Shown one piece after another: positions 31,591 to 40,177 of a stretch of DNA of 43,571 nt (the first letter of the stretch is position 1; each line of letters opens with the position of its first letter). The translations under genes and the position numbers were made by a program. Source of the stretch: Methylobacterium cerastii (GTDB lineage: Bacteria > Pseudomonadota > Alphaproteobacteria > Rhizobiales > Beijerinckiaceae). The notes beneath the pieces are model-generated. The model saw only the letters and a list, made by a program, of their open reading frames with translations, ran no database searches and had not been told where the DNA came from. Location of the stretch: positions 1 to 43,571 of the forward strand of contig NZ_BPQG01000082.1 of NCBI RefSeq assembly GCF_022179125.1. The letters are read 5' to 3'.

Positions 31591-32203
31591 CTTCGCGCGC
31601 CATCCAGGCTTCGACGCCGGCGAGGTCGGCCTGCGACAGGCCGTGCCCGGCCGGAAGCGTGGCGTGCTCGACGCGGGCTCCGGCCGCCGTGAGGAGGGCG
31701 GCGAGCCGCGCCGCGTTCTCGGCCGGCACGATCGGATCGGCCGCGCCCGACAGCATCAGCACGGGCCGGCCGGCGAGGTCCGCCGGCGCGGCGTCCGACA
31801 GCGGCACCATCGGCCGCAGCAGCACGGCGCCCGCCAGCGTTTCGGGGTGCAGCAGCAGCATCGCGGCGGCGATGTTGGCGCCGTTCGAGAAGCCGAGCGC
31901 CAGCGGCGCCGGAAGGCCGTAACGCGCCCGCGCCGCCGCCACGAACCCGGCGAGGTCGGCCGCGCGGCGGCGCACGTCGTCGGCGTCGAACACGCCCTCG
32001 GACAGGCGGCGGAAGAAGCGCGGCATGCCGTTCTCCAGGACCGGACCGCGCGGCGACAACAGGGCGGCGCCCGGCGACACCCGCCGGCCGAGCGGCAGCA
32101 GGTCGGCTTCGTCGCCGCCGGTGCCGTGCAGGAGGAGCAGGGGGCGAACGGACGCGTCGCCCGGCTCGAAACGGTGGACGAAGCCGAGATCGGTGGTGGT
32201 CAT
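31577..32203 (-). CDS. mhqD: Alpha/beta hydrolase, phospholipase/carboxylesterase type (MhqD-like), 208 aa
   Basis: A compact esterase of the phospholipase/carboxylesterase family. The oxyanion segment is LLLLHGTGGDEADLLPLG, the nucleophile S106 lies in LGFSNGAN, the acid in SGAADPIVP, and the histidine in AGHGLSQADL. It sits directly downstream of a VOC ring-cleaving dioxygenase, matching the mhqO-mhqD pairing known from Bacillus quinone detoxification, so it probably acts on a quinone-derived product. Symbol given by that analogy. Start ATG 32203 has GGAAG upstream. The gap from the dioxygenase stop is 62 bp. Confidence 0.88.
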   Translation of the reverse strand: MTTTDLGFVHRFEPGDASVRPLLLLHGTGGDEADLLPLGRRVSPGAALLSPRGPVLENGMPRFFRRLSEGVFDADDVRRRAADLAGFVAAARARYGLPAPLALGFSNGANIAAAMLLLHPETLAGAVLLRPMVPLSDAAPADLAGRPVLMLSGAADPIVPAENAARLAALLTAAGARVEHATLPAGHGLSQADLAGVEAWMAREAPPA

Positions 32204-32265
32204 GACGGACTTCCAGGAAGCGGGCAGGGCGATCCCGCCCCGTAGGCGCGGGGCGGGAAGACGGG

Positions 32266-33225
32266 TCAGGCGAGGTCGGGCAAGGCGAGGTCGGGCAAGG
32301 CGAGGTCGGGCAAGGCGGCCGCGATCCGCGCCCGGTGCGGTTCGAGGCCGGCCGGCAGCTTCAAGGCGCCGCCGAGGGTGGCGAGCGGCTCGTCGACGGC
32401 AAAGCCCGGCGCATCGGTCGCGATCTCGAACAGCACGCCGCCGGGCTCGCGGAAGTAGACCGAGCGGAAGTACTGGCGGTCGCGCTGCTCGGTGACCGCG
32501 AGGCCGTGGTCGGCGGAGAGCCGCGCCACCATCGCCGCCTGGGCCGCGTCGTCGGCGGCCCGGAAGGCGATGTGGTGCACCGACCCGGCGCCCTGCCGCC
32601 CCCGGGCGACCGCGCCGGCCGCCTCGAGGGTCACGAAGCCGCCGGCCGCCGCGTCCCCGGCGAAGCGGATCGACGCGCCCTCGCGCGCGGTCTCGCGGAA
32701 GCCGAGGCCGTCGGCGAGGATCGCCGCGGTCGGGCCGGTCTCGGCGAGGCGCAGCGTGACCCCGTGCAGGCCGCGCACCGCGTGCTCGGCCGGCACCGCG
32801 CCGCCGCCCCAGGCCGGCTCCGACTCCGCCCCGTCGACGCCGACCAGGGCCAGCCGCATCCCGTCGGGATCGCGGAAGCGCAGGGTCGGCTCGCCGAAGA
32901 CGCTCGCCGGCGCGTCGTGATCGACGGACGTCGCGACGAAGCGGTGGATCCACCAGCCGATCGCGGCCCGCGGCACCCGCAGCGCGATCTCCTGCGTCTC
33001 GCCGACGCCGAGCCGGCCCGGCGTCGCATGCGCGATCGGGAAGAAGGTCAGCAGCGTGCCGGGGCGACCGGTCTCGTCGCCGTAATAGAGGTGGTAGGTG
33101 CCCGGGTCGTCGAAGTTGACGGTGGTCTTGACGAGCCGCAGCCCGAGCACCCGGGTGTAGAAATCGCGGTTGCGCGCTGCCGGGCCGGAAAAGGCGGTGA
33201 CGTGGTGGAGGCCGATCTCGGACAT
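32266..33225 (-). CDS. mhqO: Ring-cleaving dioxygenase, VOC superfamily (MhqO-like), 319 aa
   Basis: Two vicinal-oxygen-chelate modules: residues 1-140 (IGLHHVTAFSGPAARNRDFY, then VLGLRLVKTTVNFDDPGTYH) and about 150-290 (RGLHGVTLRLAETGPTAAIL, SVHHIAFRAADDAAQ and FREPGGVLFEIATDAPGF). Probable metal ligands are the histidine in LHHVT, the one in SVHHIAF and the glutamate in LFEIATD. Family members cleave hydroquinone-type rings during quinone stress. The protein ends in LPDLALPDLALPDLA, a triple repeat absent from the normal fold. Start ATG 33225 has AAGGAG upstream, and a perfect inverted repeat at 33302-33325 may regulate it. Confidence 0.93.
   Translation of the reverse strand: MSEIGLHHVTAFSGPAARNRDFYTRVLGLRLVKTTVNFDDPGTYHLYYGDETGRPGTLLTFFPIAHATPGRLGVGETQEIALRVPRAAIGWWIHRFVATSVDHDAPASVFGEPTLRFRDPDGMRLALVGVDGAESEPAWGGGAVPAEHAVRGLHGVTLRLAETGPTAAILADGLGFRETAREGASIRFAGDAAAGGFVTLEAAGAVARGRQGAGSVHHIAFRAADDAAQAAMVARLSADHGLAVTEQRDRQYFRSVYFREPGGVLFEIATDAPGFAVDEPLATLGGALKLPAGLEPHRARIAAALPDLALPDLALPDLA
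32269..32313 (-). repeat. Three perfect 15-bp tandem repeats at the C-terminus of the dioxygenase
   Basis: GGCGAGGTCGGGCAA occurs at 32269-32283, 32284-32298 and 32299-32313 without mismatch, immediately before the stop codon (32266-32268). It encodes LPDLA three times. Confidence 0.96.
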
Positions 33226-33301
33226 GACGTGTCTCCTTTGAGAGCGCCGCCCGGCGCTCGCGATCGGCCTGATTTGAGGATCATCCCGGCGATTTGAAAC
33301 G

Positions 33302-33325
33302 GAAACGATGGAAACCCATCGTTTC
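33302..33325. promoter_or_regulatory. Perfect inverted repeat in mhqO/CNNM intergenic region (candidate operator)
   Basis: GAAACGATGG (33302-33311) and CCATCGTTTC (33316-33325) are exact reverse complements around AAAC, in the AT-rich part of the divergent spacer, 77 bp upstream of mhqO. It is the size expected for a MarR- or TetR-type dimer site. A second short stem (GAGCGCC/GGCGCTC, 33242-33259) lies in the mhqO leader. No regulator gene is adjacent. Confidence 0.6.
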
Positions 33326-33393
33326 TGATTTTGCGTTCGACGATGCGCCGCCGTCCGAGACCTTCGGCGTGGCCCGGCGCGCCGCCGGCTGCT

Positions 33394-34740
33394 ATGGCGG
33401 GGCGTTCGACACGACGGGAGACGGCGATTTCCGACGATGCATGGGCGACCGCGCTGGGGCTGCTCGCGGTCCTCGTCCTGGTGCTGGCCAACGGCTTCTT
33501 CGTGGCGGCCGAATTCGCCCTGGTCTCGGTGCGCCGGAGCCGCGTCGCCGAACTCGTCGCCGAACGGCGCGCGAACGCGACGGCGCTGCAGCGGGCGACC
33601 GACCGCCTCGACGCGCATCTGGCCGCGACGCAGCTCGGCATCACCCTGTCGTCGCTGGCGCTGGGCTGGGTCGGCGAGCCGGCGCTCGCCCACCTGATCG
33701 CGCCGGCGGTGGACGGGCTGCCGCTGTCGCTCGGGCCGGTCGCCGCCCATTCCATCGCGGTGGCGATCGCCTTCGCCCTGATCACGTCGCTGCACATCGT
33801 GCTCGGCGAGCTGGCGCCCAAGAGCCTCGCGCTCCAGCGCAGCGAGCGCACCGCGCTCGCGGTAGTCCGCCCCCTCGGCATCTTCCTGTTCGTGTTCCGG
33901 CCGGCGATCCTGTTCCTCAACGGGCTCGGCAACGGCGTGCTGCGCCTGTTCGGCCTCCAGCCGGGCCATGGCGAGGGCTCGCTGCACTCGACCGCCGAAC
34001 TCAACCTGCTGATCCAGGCGAGCCAGGAGGCCGGCCTGATCCGCGAGGTCCAGCAGGAGGCGGTCGAGCGGATCTTCGCCATCGGCGAGCGCAGGGTCAG
34101 CGACATCATGACCCCGCGCCACGAGGTCGAGTGGGTCGACGCCGACGCCGACCACGCGGCGATCCTCAAGGCCGTGCGCGCCTGCGGCCACGCCCAGGTC
34201 GTGGTCAGCCGGGGCCAGGTCGACGAACTCGTCGGCGTGGTGCGCAAGCAGGACCTGCTCGACCAAGTCCTCGACGGCGACGCGATCGACCTGACGGCCG
34301 CGACGCAGGCGCCGATCGTCGTGCACGAGAGCATGACGATCCTGGCGGTGCTCGAAACCTTCCAGAGCCAGCCGATGCGGATGGCGGTGGTCGTCGACGA
34401 GTACGGCACCCTGGAGGGCATCGTCACCCAGACCGACCTGCTGGAGGCGATCGCCGGCGACATCCCGGAACCCGGCGAGGAGCCCGACGTGGTCGAGCGC
34501 GCCGACGGCTCGCTGCTGATCGACGGGATGATCCCGGCCCGCCAGGCGTTCGAGCGGCTGGAACTGGCCGAGACGCCGGATTCCGACGACTTCACGACGC
34601 TGGCCGGCTACGTGATCTACGAGCTCGGTCGCATCCCCGCGGCGGGCGACGCGTTCGAGGCCGGCGGCTGGCGCTTCGAGGTGGTCGACATGGACGGGCG
34701 CCGCATCGACAAGGTGCTGGCCTCCCGCGTGGCCGCCTAA
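33394..34740 (+). CDS. CNNM/CorC family transporter (DUF21-CBS-CBS-CorC_HlyC), about 448 aa
   Basis: The membrane DUF21 domain (about residues 15-200) starts LLAVLVLVLANGFFVAAEFA. A CBS pair (about 215-340) includes VSDIMTPRHEVEWVD, RMAVVVDEYGTLEGIVT and QTDLLEAIAGDIP. The C-terminal CorC_HlyC domain (DDFTTLAGYVIYELGRIPAA) is complete. Relatives export Mg2+ or Co2+; the old name hemolysin is misleading. The start is unclear. ATG 33394 adds a basic leader, while homologous sequence begins near residue 12 (ISDDAWATALG), where an ATT (33427) follows a strong GGGAG. It is divergent from mhqO. Confidence 0.9.
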   Translation: MAGRSTRRETAISDDAWATALGLLAVLVLVLANGFFVAAEFALVSVRRSRVAELVAERRANATALQRATDRLDAHLAATQLGITLSSLALGWVGEPALAHLIAPAVDGLPLSLGPVAAHSIAVAIAFALITSLHIVLGELAPKSLALQRSERTALAVVRPLGIFLFVFRPAILFLNGLGNGVLRLFGLQPGHGEGSLHSTAELNLLIQASQEAGLIREVQQEAVERIFAIGERRVSDIMTPRHEVEWVDADADHAAILKAVRACGHAQVVVSRGQVDELVGVVRKQDLLDQVLDGDAIDLTAATQAPIVVHESMTILAVLETFQSQPMRMAVVVDEYGTLEGIVTQTDLLEAIAGDIPEPGEEPDVVERADGSLLIDGMIPARQAFERLELAETPDSDDFTTLAGYVIYELGRIPAAGDAFEAGGWRFEVVDMDGRRIDKVLASRVAA

Positions 34741-34789
34741 AACCTCGGACAGCCCGGCCGCGGCGGGCGCACGGAAGGCGAAACCCGAC

Positions 34790-36193
34790 ATGGGGGACGG
34801 CGCCGACATCCCGATGCCAGACACCGCGACGCCCGGGTTGCGGATGCCGAGCCTGGCCGAGGCGGTCCCCGTCTGGGGCCGCATCGCCGCCCTGTCCTTC
34901 GGCGGGCCGGCCGGGCAGATCGCGGTGATGCACCGCATCCTCGTCGAGGAGCGGCGCTGGATCTCCGAAGGTCGCTTCCTGCACGCGCTGAACTTCTGCA
35001 CGCTGCTGCCGGGGCCGGAGGCGCAGCAGCTCGCGACCTATGTCGGCTGGCTGATGCACGGCACCCGCGGCGGGCTCGTCGCGGGGGGCCTGTTCGTGCT
35101 GCCGGGCCTCGTCGCGATCATGGCGCTGAGCTGGATCTACGCGCTGTCGGGCAACGTCGGCGTGGTCGCCGGCCTGTTCTTCGGGCTCAAGGCGGCGGTG
35201 CTGGCCGTCGTCGCCGAGGCGGTGCTGCGCATCGGCCGGCGCGCCCTAAAGAGCGCGCCGATGGTGGCGCTGGCGGCGGCTTCGTTCGTCGCGCTGTTCC
35301 TGTTCGACCTGCCGTTCCCGGCGGTCGTGCTGGCGGCGGGCTTTTTCGGCTATCTCGGCGGCCGCGCCGGCCTGCCGCAGTTCCGGGTCGGCGGCGGCCA
35401 CGGCGCGACAGGCACCGCGAAGGCCGGGCCGTATCTCCTCGGCGACGCGGCGTTGCCGCAGGAGCGCGAGGCCCCCGCGCGCACGCTCCTGACGGCGGCG
35501 ATCTGGGGCGCGCTCTGGCTGCTGCCGGTCGCCGCGATCGTCGGCCTGGTCGGTTCCGGCGAGGTGTTCGGGCAGATCGCGCTATTCTTCTCGAAGATGG
35601 CGATGGTGACATTCGGCGGCGCCTACGCGGTGCTCGCCTACGTCGCCCAGCAGGCGGTCGGGCATTTCGGCTGGCTGCGGCCCGGCGAGATGCTCGACGG
35701 GCTCGGCATGGCCGAGACCACGCCGGGGCCGCTGATCATGGTGACGCAGTTCGTCGGCTTCCTCGCCGCGTTCCGCAATCCGGGCGGCCTGCCGCCGCTG
35801 CTCGCCGGGACGCTGGGGGGCCTGCTCACCACCTGGGTGACCTTCGCGCCGTGCTTCCTCTGGATCTTCGTCGGCGCGCCCTACGTCGAGCGCCTGCGCG
35901 GCGACCGGGCGCTGGCCGGCGCGCTCTCGGCGATCACGGCGGCGGTGGTCGGGGTGATCCTGAACCTCGCGGTCTGGTTCGCCCTGCACACGCTGTTCGC
36001 CCGCCTCGAACCGGTCGCCTTCGGGCCGATCCGCCTCGACCTGCCGGTGCTCGCCAGCCTGGACCCGTGGGCGCTGCTCCTCGCGCTGGGGGCGCTCGTG
36101 GCGGTGTTCCGGTTCAAGGCCGGCGTGATCCCGACGCTGGCGGCCTGCTCCGCGGCCGGCATCCTCCTGCATTTGGCAGGCCTCGCCGGGTAA
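34790..36193 (+). CDS. chrA: Chromate transporter ChrA, two-domain, 467 aa
   Basis: A full-length ChrA with two CHR domains, each with the family signature. The first has WGRIAALSFGGPAGQIAVMH, ALNFCTLLPGPEAQQLATYV and GLVAGGLFVLPGLVAIM. The second has FFSKMAMVTFGGAYAVLAYV, GLGMAETTPGPLIMVTQFVG and GLLTTWVTFAPCFLWIFVGA. About ten TM helices in the inner membrane. It exports chromate in oxyanion resistance, but many homologues have other or unknown substrates. Start ATG 34790. It lies 49 bp after the CNNM gene, same direction, and may share its transcript. No chrB regulator is present. Confidence 0.94.
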   Translation: MGDGADIPMPDTATPGLRMPSLAEAVPVWGRIAALSFGGPAGQIAVMHRILVEERRWISEGRFLHALNFCTLLPGPEAQQLATYVGWLMHGTRGGLVAGGLFVLPGLVAIMALSWIYALSGNVGVVAGLFFGLKAAVLAVVAEAVLRIGRRALKSAPMVALAAASFVALFLFDLPFPAVVLAAGFFGYLGGRAGLPQFRVGGGHGATGTAKAGPYLLGDAALPQEREAPARTLLTAAIWGALWLLPVAAIVGLVGSGEVFGQIALFFSKMAMVTFGGAYAVLAYVAQQAVGHFGWLRPGEMLDGLGMAETTPGPLIMVTQFVGFLAAFRNPGGLPPLLAGTLGGLLTTWVTFAPCFLWIFVGAPYVERLRGDRALAGALSAITAAVVGVILNLAVWFALHTLFARLEPVAFGPIRLDLPVLASLDPWALLLALGALVAVFRFKAGVIPTLAACSAAGILLHLAGLAG

Positions 36194-36256
36194 GCTTGCT
36201 GCTCCGTGGGCTCGGGGACCACGCCGCCCGGCGAGGGGCGGCGCGGGATCGATCGC

Positions 36257-36544
36257 TCAGAAGCGGTTCGGCCGGCAGCGGCGGCCGGCGGGGCCGATGT
36301 GGAAGCCCCGCGGGCAGGAGCGCCCGCGGACGTAGCCGCCCGCCTGCCCGCCGGTGCGGCAGCCGCCGTAGGGGCCGCGATGGCCGAACGGGCCGCAGCC
36401 ACCGTAGACCTGGACGATGTTCGCCTCCGGCGCATCGAGGCCGACGAGGGGAAGCGCCGAGGCCGGCCCCGACAGGGTCGCGGCGAAGGCGCTGGCGAGG
36501 ATGGCGGCGCCCAGGGATCTGCTCAACATCGATCGTCTCAACAT
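36257..36544 (-). CDS. Exported GCG_CRPN-type mini-protein, 95 aa
   Basis: Signal peptide MLRRSMLSRSLGAAILASAF cleaved near ASALP. The mature part contains YGGCGPFGHRGPYGGCR and a Gly-rich stretch. It ends CPRGFHIGPAGRRCRPNRF, the GCG...CRPN motif typical of small secreted proteins in Methylobacterium, Bradyrhizobium and relatives. Four cysteines, many Gly and Arg. Function unknown. I chose ATG 36544, after AGGACGATCC; 36589 would add a proline-rich leader. It is convergent with chrA across 63 bp. Confidence 0.85.
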   Translation of the reverse strand: MLRRSMLSRSLGAAILASAFAATLSGPASALPLVGLDAPEANIVQVYGGCGPFGHRGPYGGCRTGGQAGGYVRGRSCPRGFHIGPAGRRCRPNRF

Positions 36545-36623
36545 CGGATCGTCCTTTCGGGTGAGGGGAGGCGCGCTGGGAGGCCGCACCGGGATTCCGG
36601 ACTGGCAGGCCCGGAAACGATGG

Positions 36624-37820
36624 TCAGGCGAGGAGGTCGCGCGTCGGCCCGACGCCTCCGCTGCCCGGGAAGACGGTGTCGGAAAGCGCCCGGTCCGGCA
36701 GGCCGAGATGGTCGCGCAGGACGCCCTTCAGCACGGCGCGCAGGTCGAGGGTCGGGCGGAGGTCCCGCCCGTCGAGGAGGGAGGCGGGCGCAAGCCCCGG
36801 CCAGTCGGCGACGACCCGCCCGCCGGCCACCGCCCCGCCGGCGAGGAAGGCCGCCGCCGCCGTGCCGTGGTCGGTCCCGTCCGTGCCGTTGGGGTGGGCG
36901 GTGCGGCCGAACTCGGTGGCGACCGCGACCACGGTCTCGCCCCAGGCGGGGCCGAGCTCCGCCTTCAGCGCGGCCAGCGCGTCGTCGAGGGCCTTGAGGA
37001 GGTGGGCGAGGCGGCCGGAGGCCGGCCCCTCCGCCGCATGGGTGTCCCAGCCGTCGAGCGCCAGGGTCGCGATCCGCGGGCCCTCGGGCCGGGCGAGCAC
37101 CCGGCCCGCCGCCGCCGCCAGGGTGGCGTAGGACCGGCCCGGACCGCCTTCGGCTGGTCCTTTGGGAAGCATCGCGTCGAGGCGGTTGCTCTCCGTCAGC
37201 GCCGCCAGCAGGCGCGGGTCGCGCTCGCCGTAGAGGCGCTCCAGCCGCATCACGGTGTCGTCGAGGGGCGTGCGCAGGTCTCCGGGCGACCAGCTCATCA
37301 CCGGGGCGGGCCCGCGCATCACCAGGGGCACCGTCGCGCCGCAGGCGAAGAGGTCGCGTCCGCGGGCCGGTCCGGCGGCCGGGAGCAGGCCGGCCGCGCG
37401 GTTGAGCCAGCCGGTCGCGCTGCCGTTCGGGCTGGGAGTGCCGTTCTCCAAAACGTCCTGCCCGTCGAAATGCGAGCGCTCGCGATAGGGCGTCGCCACC
37501 GCATGCAGCATCAAGGCCTCGCGGGCGTCGAACAGCCCCTTCAGGAACGGCAGGTTCGGGTTGAGCCCGAACAGGCCGCCGAGCGGCAGCGCCGCGCCGT
37601 CGCCGGAAGCCGGCAGCGCGAGCGCGCCGCGCAAGCTCGCATAGGCCGGGTCGCCGAGGGCGGGCAGGAAGGCGAGCCCGTCGAGGGCGCCGCGCAGGAT
37701 CACGAAGACGAAGCGCGGATCGCGGGTGGCGGCCGAAGCGATCCGCGGCATCAGGGCGGAAACCGCGAGGGTCGAGCCGGCGGCGAGCAGGCCGCGGCGG
37801 GTCGGAAGGTGGAGGCGCAT
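36624..37820 (-). CDS. DUF1501 domain-containing protein, Tat-exported, 398 aa
   Basis: The N-terminus carries a twin-arginine signal (PTRRGLLAAGSTLAVSALMP) cleaved near ASAAT. The mature chain reads FVFVILRGALDGLAFLPALG, LHAVATPYRERSHFDGQDVL, IATLALDGWDTHA, VVAVATEFGRTAHPNGTDGT and DHGTAAAAFLAGG. These are the hallmarks of DUF1501, a fold related to alkaline phosphatase/sulfatase. Biochemical function is not established. Start ATG 37820 lies 4 bp after the DUF1800 stop; the two families nearly always occur side by side. They probably act together in the periplasm or are secreted. Confidence 0.93.
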   Translation of the reverse strand: MRLHLPTRRGLLAAGSTLAVSALMPRIASAATRDPRFVFVILRGALDGLAFLPALGDPAYASLRGALALPASGDGAALPLGGLFGLNPNLPFLKGLFDAREALMLHAVATPYRERSHFDGQDVLENGTPSPNGSATGWLNRAAGLLPAAGPARGRDLFACGATVPLVMRGPAPVMSWSPGDLRTPLDDTVMRLERLYGERDPRLLAALTESNRLDAMLPKGPAEGGPGRSYATLAAAAGRVLARPEGPRIATLALDGWDTHAAEGPASGRLAHLLKALDDALAALKAELGPAWGETVVAVATEFGRTAHPNGTDGTDHGTAAAAFLAGGAVAGGRVVADWPGLAPASLLDGRDLRPTLDLRAVLKGVLRDHLGLPDRALSDTVFPGSGGVGPTRDLLA

Positions 37821-37824
37821 CGAC

Positions 37825-39213
37825 CTATCTCCGCTGGAATTCCGGGCTCATCAGGAGGAGGGCGAGGCCCTGCGCCCCGGTTTCGGCCCGGGCGATCTCG
37901 CGCCGGGTGGCCGCGGAGAGCAGCGGCCCGAACGCGTCCTCGGCGAGCGCGACCGGGTTGTCCGCGGGCGGCGCCCGCTCGCAGGCCTCGGCGGCCCAGT
38001 CGATCCGGGCCTTGAAGGCGTGCGGCGCGAGCCATTCGGCGGCGGCGTCCGGCCAGCCGCGCGGGCTCGGCGGCGCGAAGGTGCGCTGCCCGAAGGCGGC
38101 GAGCGCGCGCAGGGTGCGGCCGTCGCCCGCGCCGATGCCGGGCACGAGGCGGGCCGCGCTCAGCACGAACTCGTAGGGCGTCTTGAACTTGCGCGGGGCC
38201 GGGTCCCACGCCTCCGGCGTCGCGACGAGGGCGGCGGCCACCACGGCGAGGTCGCCGTCGCCCTCGCGGTAGGCGGTGGCGAGGTGCGCCACCGCGCCGT
38301 CCGGCGGGTCGTCGGCGATGAAGTGGGTCGCGAGCTTGCGGGCGAGGTGGTGGGCGGTCGCCGGGTGGCGCGCGAGCGCGTCCAGCACCGCGTCGCCCTG
38401 CTCCAGCCCGCCCGGTTCGTAGGTCCGGCCGAGGATCGTCGCCGGGCCCGGCTCGTGCCGGTTGGGACTGAACAGGAAGCGCCCGGCATCCGGCCGGTCG
38501 GCCAGCGGCGGCACCCAGCCGCGCCCGGTGAGGACCGCGGCCAGCGCCGTGACGTCGGCCTGGCCGTAGCCGCCGTCGACGCCCAGCGTGTGCAATTCCA
38601 GGGTCTCGCGGGCGAGGTTCTCGTTGAGGCCGAGGCCGCGGCGCGCGCCGGCCACCGAGCCCGGGCCGACGGAGCGCTGGTTGTCGAGGTAGACCAGCAT
38701 CGCCGGGTGGCGCTGCACGGCCCCAAGCATGTCGGCGAAGCGCCCGAGCACGTGCGGGCGGATCGCCTCACGCTCGAAGGCGCCGGCGAGCACGCGGACC
38801 GGCCCCTTGTCTGCCGATACCGCGAAGTGGTTGGCGAAGAACAGCGCCAGCCGCTCGACGAAGCCGGCCTCCGTCGCCACGCCGTGCGCGAGCCGCGCCG
38901 CGACCTCGGATCGCCCGATCGTTCGCCGGACCTGCCCCGGATCGGCTGCCTTCGCCTTATCGACCGGCTGCCCGGGATCGACCGGCTGCGCCGCAGGCTC
39001 GGCCGCCGGATCGCGCTTCGCCCGGCGGGCCTGCGCGAGCTGCCTCGCCGCCGCATCGGAGGACGGGAGCGCAGGGTCGTCGATCAGGGCCGCGGCGGGC
39101 TGCGACAGCTGCGCGCGAAGCCATCCGCGGGGGTCGGCGGCGATGCGGGCGACCTCCCCCGGCCGCGCGCCGACTCCGAACCGGTTGAGCGCCAGGACGG
39201 CGTCCGTGGTCAT
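37825..39213 (-). CDS. DUF1800 domain-containing protein, 462 aa
   Basis: The DUF1800 signature begins at once with ALNRFGVGARPGEVARI. It continues with ERLALFFANHFAVSADKG, RHPAMLVYLDNQRSVG, LNENLARETLELHTLGVDGG and YGQADVTALAAVLTGRGWVP. The partner of DUF1501 proteins. No signal peptide is visible at ATG 39213, which follows AAGGATCGAAGCG, so it may be cytosolic or exported piggy-back with the Tat partner. A Pro/Ala/Asp-rich insert sits near residues 64-90. A two-component system is divergent 245 bp upstream and might regulate the pair. Confidence 0.92.
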   Translation of the reverse strand: MTTDAVLALNRFGVGARPGEVARIAADPRGWLRAQLSQPAAALIDDPALPSSDAAARQLAQARRAKRDPAAEPAAQPVDPGQPVDKAKAADPGQVRRTIGRSEVAARLAHGVATEAGFVERLALFFANHFAVSADKGPVRVLAGAFEREAIRPHVLGRFADMLGAVQRHPAMLVYLDNQRSVGPGSVAGARRGLGLNENLARETLELHTLGVDGGYGQADVTALAAVLTGRGWVPPLADRPDAGRFLFSPNRHEPGPATILGRTYEPGGLEQGDAVLDALARHPATAHHLARKLATHFIADDPPDGAVAHLATAYREGDGDLAVVAAALVATPEAWDPAPRKFKTPYEFVLSAARLVPGIGAGDGRTLRALAAFGQRTFAPPSPRGWPDAAAEWLAPHAFKARIDWAAEACERAPPADNPVALAEDAFGPLLSAATRREIARAETGAQGLALLLMSPEFQRR

Positions 39214-39457
39214 CGCTTCGATCCTTCGATCCCCCCGCGGCGCACCGCACCGGCGGCTTGGCGAATCTGCTCGGCGAATCGGCCTGGCAAATCGGGTTGG
39301 AACGAACCTTGGCCTCGGCCTGTCGCGCAACGATCCCGGGCCGACGGACTTTCGTGTCGAGCTGTCGCAGGCCGGAGCGCCGGATACATCTTGCGACGTT
39401 GTTTCCCGCGCCCGCGCGCGGGCCGCCGCTAGGATCGGCGGCGAAAGGCTCGACGAC

Positions 39458-40177
39458 ATGGACGCTGCCCACCTGCTGGTCGTGGACGACCACCGCGACA
39501 TCCGCGATCCCTTGGCCGCCTACCTGCGCCGCCACGACCTGCGGGTGAGCGTGGCGGCCGACGCCGCGGCGGCGCGCACGATCCTCAACACCAGCGCCAT
39601 CGACCTCGTCGTCCTCGACGTGATGATGCCCGGCGAGGACGGGCTCTCGCTCTGCCGCCACATCCGCGAGGTGCACGACACGCCGGTGATCCTGCTGACT
39701 GCGATGGCCGAGCAGACCGACCGGATCGTCGGTCTGGAGATCGGCGCGGACGACTACGTGACGAAGCCCTTCGACCCGCGGGAGCTGCTGGCGCGGGTGA
39801 AGAACCTGCTGCGCCGCGCCGCCGCCCTGCCGCGGGAGCGCGCGGAGCCCGGCGCCCGGCGTCTCGCCTTCGACCGCTGGGTCCTCGACGGCGACCGGCG
39901 CGAACTCGTCGGCGAGGGCGGCGAGGCGGTGGTGCTCAGCACCGCCGAGTTCCGCCTGCTCGCAGCGCTGGTGCGGCGCCCGCGGGTGGTGCTGTCGCGC
40001 GACCAGCTCCTCGACCTGACGAGCGGGCGCACGGCCCAGGCCTTCGATCGCAGCATCGACAACCAGGTCAGCCGGCTGCGGCGCAAGCTCGAGCGCGACC
40101 CGGCCCATCCCGAGCTGTTGAAGACGGTGTGGGGCGGCGGCTACGTCTTCGCCGCCGACGTGCGGGAGGTCCGGTGA
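39458..40177 (+). CDS. OmpR-family response regulator, 239 aa
   Basis: A receiver domain (residues 4-120) holds the acidic pocket in LLVVDDHRD, the phospho-acceptor aspartate in DLVVLDVMMPGEDG, the threonine switch in ILLTAMAE, and the lysine in VTKPFDPREL. A winged-helix DNA-binding domain follows (about 135-235): LSTAEFRLLAALVRRPRVVL, then RSIDNQVSRLRRKLE and TVWGGGYVF. Start ATG 39458, preceded by GCGAAAGG. Its stop overlaps the kinase GTG. Likely targets include the divergent DUF1800/DUF1501 genes, by position only. Confidence 0.95.
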   Translation: MDAAHLLVVDDHRDIRDPLAAYLRRHDLRVSVAADAAAARTILNTSAIDLVVLDVMMPGEDGLSLCRHIREVHDTPVILLTAMAEQTDRIVGLEIGADDYVTKPFDPRELLARVKNLLRRAAALPRERAEPGARRLAFDRWVLDGDRRELVGEGGEAVVLSTAEFRLLAALVRRPRVVLSRDQLLDLTSGRTAQAFDRSIDNQVSRLRRKLERDPAHPELLKTVWGGGYVFAADVREVR

